This document shows positions 51,669-60,344 of a DNA stretch of 64,000 bases, one piece after another. The stretch is taken from NCBI GenBank assembly GCA_003021655.1, contig PXRP01000037.1:1-64000 (forward strand), written 5' to 3'. The notes below the pieces were generated by a model. The model was not told the DNA's origin and did not search any database. It saw only the letters and a list, made by a program, of their open reading frames with translations. Source of the stretch: Halobacteriales archaeon QS_4_69_31 (GTDB lineage Archaea > Halobacteriota > Halobacteria > Halobacteriales > Haloarculaceae). Within the stretch, counting starts at the first letter, position 1; each line of letters starts with the position of its first letter. Both the position numbers and the translations under genes were made by a program.

Positions 51669-51935
51669 ATGAGTACTTCGGAGACTGCACAGGCCGACGC
51701 GGCCACGGAGGACGGGTGGGACGCCGTGCGTGACCTGCCGCCCAGCGCCAAACTGGTCGCCAAGACCCTCGAGTACAACGACGCACTGACCCAGAGCGAA
51801 CTCGCCGAGGAGACCCTTCTCCCGCCCCGGACCGTGCGCTACGCGCTGAATCGCCTCGAAGACGTCGACGTCGTCGACTCCCGGTTTTCCTTCGCCGACG
51901 CCCGCAAACGCATCTACTCGCTCGACATCGAGTGA
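51669..51935 (+). CDS. Small winged-helix DNA-binding protein
   Basis: An 88-residue protein made of a single winged helix: 'LPPSAKLVAKTLEYNDALTQ', 'SELAEETLLPPRTVRYALNR' (recognition helix), 'LEDVDVVDSRFSFADARKRI' (wing) and 'YSLDIE'. It resembles the MarR/TrmB-type minimal regulators that commonly lie beside pan in haloarchaea. A dyad over its own TATA box suggests autoregulation. The target is unknown. Confidence 0.75.
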   Translation: MSTSETAQADAATEDGWDAVRDLPPSAKLVAKTLEYNDALTQSELAEETLLPPRTVRYALNRLEDVDVVDSRFSFADARKRIYSLDIE

Positions 51936-52011
51936 GTCCGGCCCCGTTCCGCTGTTCGACGACCCCGTTCGTGTGCCCAGACCCCGCAGGAGCCGTGTCC
52001 GTCTCCGTGCA

Positions 52012-52022
52012 ATCTTTATAAC
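52012..52022 (+). promoter_or_regulatory. TATA box of the tRNA-Leu gene
   Basis: 'aatctttataa', ending at 52021, is the only AT-rich block upstream. It stands about 42 bases before the mature 5' end, consistent with an archaeal tRNA promoter plus a short 5' leader. Confidence 0.5.
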
Positions 52023-52062
52023 AGCGCCCACTGAGACCAGAGTGTCGTCACCCCAGGCGCGT

Positions 52063-52146
52063 GCGAGGGTAGCCAAGCCTGGAAACGGCGGCGGACTCAA
52101 GATCCGCTCCCGTAGGGGTCCAGGGGTTCGAATCCCCTCCCTCGCA
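52063..52146 (+). tRNA. tRNA-Leu (anticodon CAA)
   Basis: 84 bases that fold as a class II tRNA. The acceptor stem is gcgaggg (52063-52069) with ccctcgc (52139-52145) and discriminator A. The anticodon loop ctcaaga sits on the stem gcgga/tccgc, giving CAA. A long variable arm (ctcccgtaggggtcc region) and the T-arm ggggttcgaatcccc follow. The CCA end is not encoded. There is no intron; the anticodon stem-loop is uninterrupted. Confidence 0.95.
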
Positions 52147-52476
52147 CGTCGATAGCGGGCCAAATTCCCCGTACGGGAGCGGTCTTCCCTCGCGCTATTT
52201 CACGCTCCGGGAGAGCGCCGGCTCCGATGACGCCACGACAGTGGCGCGTCCCGCTAAAGCGGCGGTATCGGCCCTCACGGGGAGTGGTTTTAAGTCACCG
52301 GCTCGCTTGTGTGGGGCCATGTTACAGCGGCACGACTGTCGACGGTTAGTGAGCCGACTCCACGCCCGCAGGCTACCCCCCCGTCGGCGCCGACGACCGA
52401 CGACAGGCGACCGGGCTGACCGCCGCCCGGGTCTGACGGCTGCCGACGACTACGGACCGGCAAGAGGAGCGAGCCC
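52147..52476. other. Gap between tRNA-Leu and the lipoprotein gene
   Basis: 'ggttttaagtcacc' (52287-52300) looks like a TATA box about 25 bases before an ATG at 52319. That ATG opens a 53-codon Arg-rich frame which overlaps the lipoprotein start (ATGA, 52477-52480). Its composition argues against a real protein, so it may be a leader ORF or simply the 5' UTR. Confidence 0.45.
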
Positions 52477-53121
52477 ATGACGGGCACGCCGGATTCGCGA
52501 ACGCGCACAGCGGACGGTCCGGACGGCGGCGACCACCCCGCCAGACGCCGGGTGCTCCGGGCGACTGCGACGCTGGCGGCCGCCGGCCTGGCCGGGTGTG
52601 CCGGCATCGAGGGGAACTCGGGAGACGGCGGAGACGACGGCGGAAGCGGTGGCGACGGGGCGACCCCGACCGAGACGCCTTCGGGGGGAACCACGCCCAC
52701 GGCGGCCGCGACGACCGAACCGCCCACCGAGGGCGGCGGTGTGGAAGGGAGTATCGGACCGATGTGCGAGGGCACGGAGGACAGCGTCGAGGGCCTCGCC
52801 GTCGTCGGGTGTGGGTCCGCCGTCGAGGATGACCTGTTCGTCGTCACGGTGACGGTCCACAACGAGGGCGGCCAGGATGCCGACCTGTTCGAGTACGACC
52901 TGCGAGCGAAGTTCTACGACTCGACGGACACGAGCTTCACCAACGAGATCGAAACCGGTACCTGGAAGACCCAGTATCCGGAGGGGTCGGAACTCCCGTC
53001 GGGGGAGAGGATGCGCGCACGCGTCGAGTTCGACCCAGGCGGGGTCTCGGTCGAGGCGATCGAAGCCTACGTCGTCACGCTCGAATGTGGCGGATTCGGA
53101 GACGGCGTCTACTGTGAGTGA
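52477..53121 (+). CDS. Tat-type secreted lipoprotein of unknown function
   Basis: A 214-residue protein. The N-terminus has a twin-Arg 'ARRRVLRATATLAAAGLAGC' with lipobox 'LAGC' (Cys about 40), so it is probably exported folded by Tat and lipid-anchored. A Gly/Thr/Asp-rich linker ('TPTETPSGGTTPTAAATTEP') leads to a small beta domain: 'VVTVTVHNEGGQDADLFEYD' and 'ARVEFDPGGVSVEAIEAYVV'. Two Cys pairs may form disulfides. This is an FxLYD-like extracellular domain by pattern, and the function is unknown. Confidence 0.75.
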   Translation: MTGTPDSRTRTADGPDGGDHPARRRVLRATATLAAAGLAGCAGIEGNSGDGGDDGGSGGDGATPTETPSGGTTPTAAATTEPPTEGGGVEGSIGPMCEGTEDSVEGLAVVGCGSAVEDDLFVVTVTVHNEGGQDADLFEYDLRAKFYDSTDTSFTNEIETGTWKTQYPEGSELPSGERMRARVEFDPGGVSVEAIEAYVVTLECGGFGDGVYCE

Positions 53122-53224
53122 GCCCCGCTCACGACCCGTGCCCGCCGTGTTCACGGGGTGAACGCGGCGCAACGCGCGGGCGCCGAGCGCACGATTTAAA
53201 CCGCTGGCCACAGAAGCACGAGGT

Positions 53225-53425
53225 ATGGCAACAGAGGACAGGGGTTTGGCAGGGGAGGTTCTCCCGCTGGAGAACACGGCGTTTTTCGACGTCGACACGC
53301 GGGACGAGTACGTGCGCATCGAGCAGTCCTGGGGAGACAAGACGCTGTACACGCCGGAGGAGGCGGAGGACATCGCGGACGCGATAGCGGCGGCCGCCGA
53401 GGACGCGTCGCGACGGGACGGCTGA
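53225..53425 (+). CDS. Small conserved haloarchaeal protein
   Basis: A 66-residue acidic protein: 'GEVLPLENTAFFDVDTRDEY', 'VRIEQSWGDKTLYTPEEAED' and 'IADAIAAAAEDASRRDG'. It consists of a short beta region and a C-terminal helix. It is the type of orphan protein conserved only in haloarchaea. 'gatttaaacc' at about 53192 is a good TATA box, 33 bases before ATG 53225, giving a leaderless or near-leaderless message. Confidence 0.65.
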   Translation: MATEDRGLAGEVLPLENTAFFDVDTRDEYVRIEQSWGDKTLYTPEEAEDIADAIAAAAEDASRRDG

Positions 53426-53469
53426 ACCGAAAGCGGTGGGGATTTCCGGCCGGTCGACGGAGAGAGCGT

Positions 53470-54297
53470 ATGACCGATACACACAGGCGGGCAGCGATGG
53501 CCGAGCGCGCGGCCCGTGCCGGGGGAACCGTCGCGCGGCAGGCGTTCCGGGGCGACCTGCAGGTCGACACCAAAGCCGACAAGACCGACCCGGTGACCGA
53601 GGCCGACAGGGACGCACAGCGACAGGTGGTCGCGACCATCCGCGCGGAGTTCCCCGACGACGCGGTCGTCGGCGAGGAGGACGCGGTGCCCGTGGGGACG
53701 GACGCCTCCGAGCAACTGGTCGACCGGGTCCCCGAGACGGGCGACGCCTGGGTCGTCGACCCGATCGACGGGACGGCGAACTTCGCGCGCGAACTCCGCC
53801 TGTGGACGACCAGCGTCGCGGCCGTCGTCGACGGCGAGGCGGTCGCGGCGGTGTCGTACCTGCCGGCCCACGGCGAACTCTACGCGGCCGGCGGGGAGGG
53901 CGCGACCCGTGACGGGGACGCCCTCGCCGTCAGCGACCGGGCGGACCCGGAGACGTTCGTCGTCGGCCTGACCGGGCGTTACCGCCCCGACGACACGGGG
54001 ACGTTCGGCGACACCTGTGGCGCACTGCTGGACCGCCTGGGCGACCTCCGGCGACTCGGGAGCATGCAGGCGACGCTCGCGTTCGTCGCCAGCGGCGGCC
54101 TGGAGGCGGTCGTCGCGACCGAGGAACAGTCCCCCTGGGACACGCTCGCGGGCGTCCACCTCGTCCGGGAAGCCGGCGGCGTCGTCACCGACCTCGAGGG
54201 CGACCGCTGGGCGGTCGACAGCGGCGGACTGGTCGCCTCGAACGGCGAGGCACACGAGGCCGTCCTCGCCGCCGTCCGTGCCGGGCTCGACGGGTGA
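53470..54297 (+). CDS. Inositol monophosphatase-family sugar phosphatase
   Basis: A 275-residue Mg-dependent phosphatase of the IMPase/FBPase superfamily. Metal-site motifs are complete: 'VVGEEDAVPVG' (Glu-Glu-Asp), 'WVVDPIDGTANFARELRLW' (DPIDGT) and 'SPWDTLAGVHLVREAGGVVT' (W-D). Archaeal members can hydrolyse both inositol-1-phosphate and fructose-1,6-bisphosphate, so substrate choice is open. It starts 44 bases after the small protein gene and is likely cotranscribed with it. Confidence 0.88.
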   Translation: MTDTHRRAAMAERAARAGGTVARQAFRGDLQVDTKADKTDPVTEADRDAQRQVVATIRAEFPDDAVVGEEDAVPVGTDASEQLVDRVPETGDAWVVDPIDGTANFARELRLWTTSVAAVVDGEAVAAVSYLPAHGELYAAGGEGATRDGDALAVSDRADPETFVVGLTGRYRPDDTGTFGDTCGALLDRLGDLRRLGSMQATLAFVASGGLEAVVATEEQSPWDTLAGVHLVREAGGVVTDLEGDRWAVDSGGLVASNGEAHEAVLAAVRAGLDG

Positions 54298-54423
54298 GTC
54301 GGGCCGCCCCTCTTTTCGCCCTTCACGCGGGACGACGGACCGCCAAACCCGAAGCCGGCCGGTCCTGCCCGGCCGGCGCACGCGACCGGAAGGCTAAACA
54401 GGCCACATAGCCCGGTATCCTCC

Positions 54424-55560
54424 ATGGGATCTGAGCGGCTCGTCACCGGGCGGACCTGGCTGGGGGCGGCGCTCGCGCTGGTCGGGGGGCTCGCCCTCGG
54501 GTCGGTCGCGCTGCCGCGTGTCGTCTACGACCGGTTCATCTGGCAGTACTTCTGGGGGCCCGTCTACTCGGACGCCAACAACGCCCGGTGTGCGATACTG
54601 ACCGGCGACGGGGTCGTGCTGGAGGGCACCGACGCGGCCTGTCGGGCGGGCGCCGAGGCCGGCGTCGTCGCTTACACCGGCTACACGACGGTCTCCGAGG
54701 TGGGCTACATGGTGACACTCCTCTTTATGATCGTCGGCGTGTTGCTCCTGCTGGACCGCCTGGACCTGGGGACCGACCGCCGGCTCTTCTTCTCGCTGGT
54801 GCCGTTCATGCTGTTCGGCGGGGCGCTCAGGGTCGTCGAGGACGCCAGCGACGCGGCCGTCTCGGCCGGGGTCGACCCGGCGGTCACGTACCCGCTGAAC
54901 ACGCTGTTTATCAGCCCCGTGATCTACGTGACGGTCTTCGTGATCACGCTCGGGGCGCTCCTCGTCAGCCTCGCCCTGGAGTCGAACGGCACTGTCTCGG
55001 ACATGTACCGCACGATGACCGGCATCGGCGCGGGCGTCCTCGGACTGACGCTGGCGTACCTCTTCGGGCTCGCACTCACGGCCGAGTACGTCTCCCTGTA
55101 CCCGCAGATCCTGGTCGTCGACGTGGTGCTGGCGACCGTCATCGCCTACGCCATCTACGCCGCCGTCGCCGCGTACAAACCCGCGGTCAACGAGGGGACC
55201 GGGGCGATCGGCCTCGTGGTCCTGTGGGGCCACGCCATCGACGGCGTGGCGAACGTGGTCGCCGCCGACTGGACGACGGCGCTGGGCCACCCGTTCACCT
55301 ACGGGGCCAAACACCCCGCGAACCGGGTGATCATCCAGATCACCGAGTCGGTGCTGCCGGCCTCGGTCGCCTCGGTCATCGGCACCTCGTGGCCGTTCCT
55401 GGTGGTGAAACTGGTGGTGGCGCTGGTCATCGTCTGGCTGTTCGACGAGACCATCTTCGAGGAGAGCCCGCGCTACGCGGTGCTGTTGCTGGTCGCGGCG
55501 GTCGCCGTGGGGCTGGGTCCCGGAACGCGGGACATCCTCCGGGTGACGCTCGCGATCTAG
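54424..55560 (+). CDS. DUF63 family membrane protein
   Basis: A 378-residue protein with about nine hydrophobic helices. DUF63 marks include 'IWQYFWGPVYSDANN' near the N-terminus, 'SEVGYMVTLLFMIVGVLLLL', 'PFMLFGGALRVVEDASDA', 'YPLNTLFISPVIYVTVF', 'WGHAIDGVANVVAADW' and 'HPANRVIIQITESVLP'. The family is archaea-specific and of unknown function. It ends in TAG that overlaps the stop codon of the convergent zinc-ribbon gene. Confidence 0.88.
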   Translation: MGSERLVTGRTWLGAALALVGGLALGSVALPRVVYDRFIWQYFWGPVYSDANNARCAILTGDGVVLEGTDAACRAGAEAGVVAYTGYTTVSEVGYMVTLLFMIVGVLLLLDRLDLGTDRRLFFSLVPFMLFGGALRVVEDASDAAVSAGVDPAVTYPLNTLFISPVIYVTVFVITLGALLVSLALESNGTVSDMYRTMTGIGAGVLGLTLAYLFGLALTAEYVSLYPQILVVDVVLATVIAYAIYAAVAAYKPAVNEGTGAIGLVVLWGHAIDGVANVVAADWTTALGHPFTYGAKHPANRVIIQITESVLPASVASVIGTSWPFLVVKLVVALVIVWLFDETIFEESPRYAVLLLVAAVAVGLGPGTRDILRVTLAI

Positions 55561-55832
55561 TGGACCGACAGGCGCGCGAGCGCCTCCTCGGGGTAGTACC
55601 GGCTCCCACAGCCGGGACACTCGGCGACGGTCAGGGCCTCGCTTGCCGTCTCCGCGCCCGTCGTCTCACCCGGCGTCTCGGTTCCCACCGCTTTGTCACC
55701 CACTGCCGTCGCACCCGGCGGCGTCGCACCCGCTGGCCCGTCGGCGCTCGACGGCCCGGAACCCGGGCTGACCTCGCGGGCCACGAGTTCCCTATCACAC
55801 TCTGTGCACGGAAGGTCGAACTCTGATACCAT
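55557..55832 (-). CDS. Small zinc-ribbon protein with a variable Gly/Thr linker
   Basis: A 91-residue protein. 'CTECDRELVAREV' near the N-terminus and 'AECPGCGSRYYPEEAL' near the C-terminus form a two-CxxC zinc ribbon, held apart by about 45 low-complexity residues ('GTETPGETTGAETASEA'). The linker is unusually long for such a small ribbon. Stop codons of this gene and the DUF63 gene share the bases CTAG (55557-55560). Confidence 0.65.
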   Translation of the reverse strand: MVSEFDLPCTECDRELVAREVSPGSGPSSADGPAGATPPGATAVGDKAVGTETPGETTGAETASEALTVAECPGCGSRYYPEEALARLSVH

Positions 55833-56194
55833 TGTACTCCCGACTGACGGCCGTCGCGAACGCGGAAAACGGCCGCCAGTCGCTGTGTGGACTGTCACCA
55901 CACGCCCGTATAAACCCTCGCATCTGTCCGCGTACTGCCAGAAATACTCGCTCTCGTCCGCAGTGGTGTTTCGAGCTTCGACCCGTGAATTCGTCTCTGC
56001 AACACCGGAGAGAAAGTGCCCAGAAACGGCGTGCGAGACTCAGCGACTCCCTTCAGCCCGACCTCGCCGTTTCTTCGAGCAATTCTCGGGTGGGTCGACT
56101 GCCCGCTCTCTCTCGCATACGCTACGAACGCTATCCAGTGCGAAACAGGTGAGGGCGTGGAATCCGAACCCGCAAGTCCACGGGTGAGGGCCTA
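55833..56194. other. Gap between the zinc-ribbon gene and the YcaO gene
   Basis: It lies upstream of the zinc-ribbon gene and downstream of ycaO. Weak frames on plus are Arg/Ser-rich, and I find no short Cys/Ser/Thr-rich precursor-like ORF. 'cgtataaaccctcg' (about 55910) on plus or its complement may be a TATA element for the zinc-ribbon gene. Confidence 0.45.
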
Positions 56195-57904
56195 CTAGGG
56201 GTAGGGGTGGTGGTCGCGGTCGAGTCGGGGCTCGAACCCCAGCGACTCCGGGACCGTTTCGGCCCGCGAGCCGAAGTATGGCTCGCCGAAAAACAGCGGT
56301 TGGGCCGCCGGCACCACCACGCGGACGGCCTCGAAGCCGAGGTCCCGGACGTCGCGGGTCGTCGTCCGGGCCGCGTAGGCCGACAGGCCGGCGTCGTCGA
56401 CCCGGGAGCGTACCTCGGCGAGGTGGTCGACCCCCTCGGGGACGGTGTCGGGCCCGACCGAGCCCGCGGGGACCCGCTGGTCGGGGTCGACGAACGCCCC
56501 CGCCTCGCCCGGGGAGTCGGCGTAGCGGCCGATGGCGCCCTCGGCCTCCCCGGCACCCTCGGGGCCCAGTTCGCGCAACTCCACCCAGTTCTGGACGGCC
56601 TCGGCGAGCGCGTTCCGGGCCGCCCGCGCCGGGTCGAGGTGGGCCGCCGTCCCGAGGGCGAGTTTCGGCCACTCGTCGCGGCGGACCGCGACGGCCACCA
56701 CCGGCACGTCGACGTCCTGAGTCAGCAAGAGCGCGGTCGCGTCCAGCCCCGCCGCGCCGGCCCGCGCGGCCAGTTGTCGGTAGCGCTCGTCGTCGACGGC
56801 CAGCCCCAGAGGCTCGTAGGTCGAGTACCAGGCGACGGTCGCGGCGTCGCGTTCGAGGACCTCGTACAGCCCCGAGAGCAGCGCCTCGACGGTCCCGTTC
56901 CCGAGGCCGAGCCCGGTGGTCACCGCGGGCCGGGTCGTCCGCTCGGGCGGCGGATAGTGGACGAGTTCGGCCGGCAGGCTGACCCGCTCGTCGCTCCCGA
57001 GCGCCTCGCCCCGGACCCAGGGGCGGTCCGCGCCGTCGTCGACCGCCCAGTCGTCGGGCGCGACGACCGCCGACGGGGCGACCGGGTCGGACACGTCCGC
57101 CACGCTCCCGTGCGTGAACGCCCCGCGGCGGTAGACGCCGGCACAGTAGCGCTCGAACCCTTCGCCGAGCGCCTTCATGAACGCGGCGTCCCAGCCGACG
57201 TCGACCCCCGCGGCCTGCCGCCCGGCGCTCTCGTCGGCGAACGCCGAAGTGTCACACAACTGGGCGAGATAGTAGGGCGCGGGGTAGGACTCTGCCTCGC
57301 CGACGGTCGAGACGAGCCCGACCCGCTCGTCGAGCCCGCGCTTGGCGCGCGAGAGCGACTCGTCGACGGTCCGGGACCCGGACGCCGTCTCCAGGTCGTC
57401 GGCGACCCCGTCGCCGCAGTCACAGCCGGGGACCGGTAGGACGGTCCGCTCGGCGTGGGGGACCTCGACGAGTTCGCCCAGGTGGTCGGGTTCCGCGGGC
57501 GTCAGGAAGTCGACGACGCGGTGGCCCGCCGTCGCGCCCGCGAGGCGCGCGGTCGCGTCCCGCGGCGGCGAGACGGGGTCGGCGTCGGCGGGCACGTTCG
57601 ATGCCACCCGGCTCACGAGACACTCGTAACAGGCCCCCGCCGGGTCGAAGCCGGTCACGGCGGCGTCGACGACCGGGTAGCCGCCGACGCCGCCGAGTTC
57701 GACCGCGAACCACGCCACGTCGGCCGCGAGCGCCCGCTCGTTGACCTCCTGGAAGGTCCGTGCCCCGGCGCGGTCGACGGCTACCGCCGCCGCGTGGGCG
57801 CCGGCCAGCTCATCGGGTGCGATGCGTTCGACGGACTGGTCCCCGTCCCCGAGCGCCGCCTCGACGGCCGCCGCCGGACCGTCGCCGACGAGTCCGATCG
57901 TCAT
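56195..57904 (-). CDS. ThiF-like/YcaO fusion, TOMM-type cyclodehydratase
   Basis: A 569-residue protein. Residues 1-about 185 resemble the ThiF/E1-like partner domain ('CYECLVSRVASNVP' with paired Cys, later 'PGCDCGDG'). Residues about 190-569 are a YcaO domain: 'GLVSTVGEAESYPAPYYLAQ', 'MKALGEGFERYCAGVYR' (ATP/Mg site Glu-x-x-Glu-Arg), 'GLYEVLERDAATVAWY' (second E..ER) and 'RNALAEAVQNWVELRE'. It ends '..DRDHHPYP', a Pro-rich tail typical of azoline-forming YcaO enzymes. Such enzymes use ATP to cyclise or thioamidate peptide backbones. No precursor peptide or dehydrogenase is seen next to it. Confidence 0.85.
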   Translation of the reverse strand: MTIGLVGDGPAAAVEAALGDGDQSVERIAPDELAGAHAAAVAVDRAGARTFQEVNERALAADVAWFAVELGGVGGYPVVDAAVTGFDPAGACYECLVSRVASNVPADADPVSPPRDATARLAGATAGHRVVDFLTPAEPDHLGELVEVPHAERTVLPVPGCDCGDGVADDLETASGSRTVDESLSRAKRGLDERVGLVSTVGEAESYPAPYYLAQLCDTSAFADESAGRQAAGVDVGWDAAFMKALGEGFERYCAGVYRRGAFTHGSVADVSDPVAPSAVVAPDDWAVDDGADRPWVRGEALGSDERVSLPAELVHYPPPERTTRPAVTTGLGLGNGTVEALLSGLYEVLERDAATVAWYSTYEPLGLAVDDERYRQLAARAGAAGLDATALLLTQDVDVPVVAVAVRRDEWPKLALGTAAHLDPARAARNALAEAVQNWVELRELGPEGAGEAEGAIGRYADSPGEAGAFVDPDQRVPAGSVGPDTVPEGVDHLAEVRSRVDDAGLSAYAARTTTRDVRDLGFEAVRVVVPAAQPLFFGEPYFGSRAETVPESLGFEPRLDRDHHPYP

Positions 57905-58067
57905 ACCGCTCCAGACGCCCGGCGACCCCTAAAGGCCGTGGGTCGCGCGTGCTGGCACCCTCCGAAGGCCTCGGGTCGCGTGCCGGCGACCCCGAACCCA
58001 CGCCTCGCGGCTCGCGCATGATGGCGAGAAACAGACTGCACGCTGGGAGACGAAAGCGGCGGTCGGG

Positions 58068-58889
58068 TCACTTCTCGGCAAGTCGCTGCTGGACCCGCTC
58101 GGTCAGTTCCGGGATCGACGCCGACCGGAAGCCGTCCTCTGTGAGTCGGAGGCGCAGTCGCGGGCGGCCGACGTCTATCGGCACCTTCTCGGTCCTGACG
58201 ATGCCGCTCTCCTCCAAGCGGCTCTTGGTCCGCGAGAACGTCGCCTTGCTGGCCAGCCCGATGTCCTCGCCCCACCGGCTGATGTCATACAGGAGCACGC
58301 CGTGGCGGGCGCCGGCGAGGATGCTGATGGTCACCTCGTCGAGGCCCTCGCCGTCGCCCCTGGCGACGTCCAGTTCCGAGAGGATGGCGTCGAAGTCCCC
58401 GGTGACCTCCGGACCGATCTCCTCGGAGAGGGTCTCCCGGACGCGCCTGACCGACGGCGTGCGAATCTGGAACTGTTCGCTTCCCTCCCACCGGTCGCCG
58501 TAGTGGTCCAGTACCCGGTCGACGAACGACGCCTCGGACGTGGTGAGGCCGCCGACCCTCTCGTTTACGTGGACGAGCGAGACGACCAGCCCGTCCGCGA
58601 CGAACAGCGACGCCTCGGGCCTGTCCTCAATGAGACGAACCGACAGCACGTCGTCGACGACCAGGTCCGAGGCGTGGCCCGCGACGATGAAATCGCCCAT
58701 CACCTCCTTGAGCGTCTCGTTAGCGGCGAGGAGGTTCACCGCCGTCGACCCGTCCTCCTCGTGCAACTGGGAGACGATGTCCGGAACCGTCTCCAGCGTC
58801 GGGTTCACCACGTAGACCGGCCCGCCGCTCTCGGCTACTGTCTCTGAGAGTACCGCTCCGACATCGTCGGCGAAAAAATTCTGGCTCAC
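58068..58889 (-). CDS. tbsP: TbsP-like (DUF5821) transcriptional regulator
   Basis: A 273-residue regulator. The N-terminal half ('SQNFFADDVGAVLSETVAES', 'PVYVVNPTLETVPDIVSQLH', 'NLLAANETLKEVMGDFIVAG') resembles a phospholipase-D-like or TrmB-type effector fold. The C-terminal winged helix is 'SRWGEDIGLASKATFSRTKS' then 'RLEESGIVRTEKVPIDVGRP'. It looks like haloarchaeal TbsP, which acts with TrmB on gluconeogenic gene expression. GTG 58889 is preferred, with 'aaggcaagga' as ribosome-binding site; a GTG at 58916 is also possible. Confidence 0.65.
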   Translation of the reverse strand: MSQNFFADDVGAVLSETVAESGGPVYVVNPTLETVPDIVSQLHEEDGSTAVNLLAANETLKEVMGDFIVAGHASDLVVDDVLSVRLIEDRPEASLFVADGLVVSLVHVNERVGGLTTSEASFVDRVLDHYGDRWEGSEQFQIRTPSVRRVRETLSEEIGPEVTGDFDAILSELDVARGDGEGLDEVTISILAGARHGVLLYDISRWGEDIGLASKATFSRTKSRLEESGIVRTEKVPIDVGRPRLRLRLTEDGFRSASIPELTERVQQRLAEK

Positions 58890-59080
58890 AGTTCCTTGCC
58901 TTTTTAGAACTATCACACTTAATTTTATCGTGCCTTAGTCGTTGATTTCCCCTTCGAACCCCGCGAACAGATCGTGTGAATCTCTACCACGGAGCCGGCC
59001 CGCGGGGCGGGCGCCGCAGGTCGGCCCCGGAGTCGGTCCGGAAAGGTAGATTATTGACGGGGGGACCCAGAGGTGCAGAC

Positions 59081-60260
59081 ATGGACTACGACACAGTGCG
59101 GGACGTAGACCCGGCGGTCGCGGACGCGCTCGCCGGTGAGGTGCAACGCCAGCAGGACACGCTCGCGATGATAGCCAGCGAGAACCACGTCAGTGAGGCG
59201 GTTCTGGAGGCCCAGAGTTCGGTGCTCACGAACAAGTACGCCGAGGGGTATCCCGGCGAGCGCTACTACGGGGGCTGCGAGTACGCCGACGACGTCGAAC
59301 AGCTGGCCATTGACCGCGCCACGGAGCTGTGGGGCGCAGAGTACGTCAACGTCCAGCCCCACTCGGGCTCACAGGCCAACATGGCGGTCTACCTGGGAGT
59401 TCTGGAGCCCGGCGACAGGATCTTCTCGCTGGACCTGACCCACGGTGGCCACCTCAGCCACGGCCACCCGGCGAACTTCGCCGGCCAGGTCTACGACGTC
59501 GAGAACTACGAGGTCGACCCCGAGTCGGGCCGGATCGACTTCGACGCCGTCCGCGAACAGGCCGAGGCCTTCGACCCCGACATGATCGTCTCGGGCTTCT
59601 CGGCGTACCCCCGCGAGGTCGACTTCGAGTCGTTCCAGGAGATAGCTGACGCGGTCGACGCCTCCCACCTCGCGGACATCGCACACGTCACGGGCCTGGT
59701 CGCGGCGGGCGTCCACGAGTCGCCGGTCGGTGTCGCCGACTTCGTCCGACGACATCGACGGGGCCATCATCCCCGGCACGCAGGGCGGCCCGCTCATGCA
59801 CAACATCGCCGGCAAGGCCGTCGGCTTCAAGGAGGCGCTGGAACCCGGCTTCGAGGAGTACGCCGAGCAGACGGTGAAAAACGCGCGGGCGCTCGGCGGT
59901 CACCTCCAGAAACACGACCTCTCGCTGGTCTCGGGCGGCACCGACAACCACCTCGTCCTCGTGGACCTGCGCGATTCCCACCCGGACGTGACGGGCAAGG
60001 AAGTCGAGGAGGCCCTCGAAGACGTCGGGATCGTCCTGAACGCCAACACGGTGCCCGGCGAGACGCGCTCGCCGTTCGTCGCCTCCGGCATTCGCGCGGG
60101 CACGCCAGCGCTGACCACGCGGGGCTTCGACGAGGACGACTGCGAGACGGTCGGCCACTGCATCGCGCGCATCGTCGACAACGTCGACGACGAGTCCGTC
60201 AAGGCTGAAGTCGCCGAGATCGTCGAGGAACTCTGCGAAGCCAGCCCTATCTACGAGTAA
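59081..60260 (+). pseudogene. glyA: Serine hydroxymethyltransferase with out-of-frame deletion of the PLP-lysine segment
   Basis: GlyA interconverts serine and glycine with a folate or pterin carrier. From ATG 59081 it is normal: '[20 protein letters not shown]', '[20 protein letters not shown]', '[14 protein letters not shown]' and '[20 protein letters not shown]', up to 'GVADFV' at about 59748. The next bases are in another frame and read '[20 protein letters not shown]', continuing correctly to 'SPIYE' and TAA at 60260. The family segment between them, T-G-S-T-H-K-T with the PLP-binding Lys and the 'RGGII' strand, is missing (about 65 bases). As written, no active enzyme can be made. Confidence 0.85.
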
Positions 60261-60344
60261 ACTGTCGCCTCTCACGGGAGTGGTCTCTCGCGGGAACCGC
60301 CGTACCGCGCCACCCTTTTCTTCCGGCCGGGCGAACGCCCGGCG

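Noticed and set aside
52319-52480. 53-codon leader frame before the lipoprotein
   Set aside because: It has a TATA box and an ATGA overlap, but the encoded peptide is Arg/Pro-rich and looks like untranslated leader sequence.
56140-56195. tRNA-like or hairpin sequence downstream of the YcaO gene
   Set aside because: Short complementary pieces exist, but no cloverleaf with T-arm and acceptor stem can be drawn.
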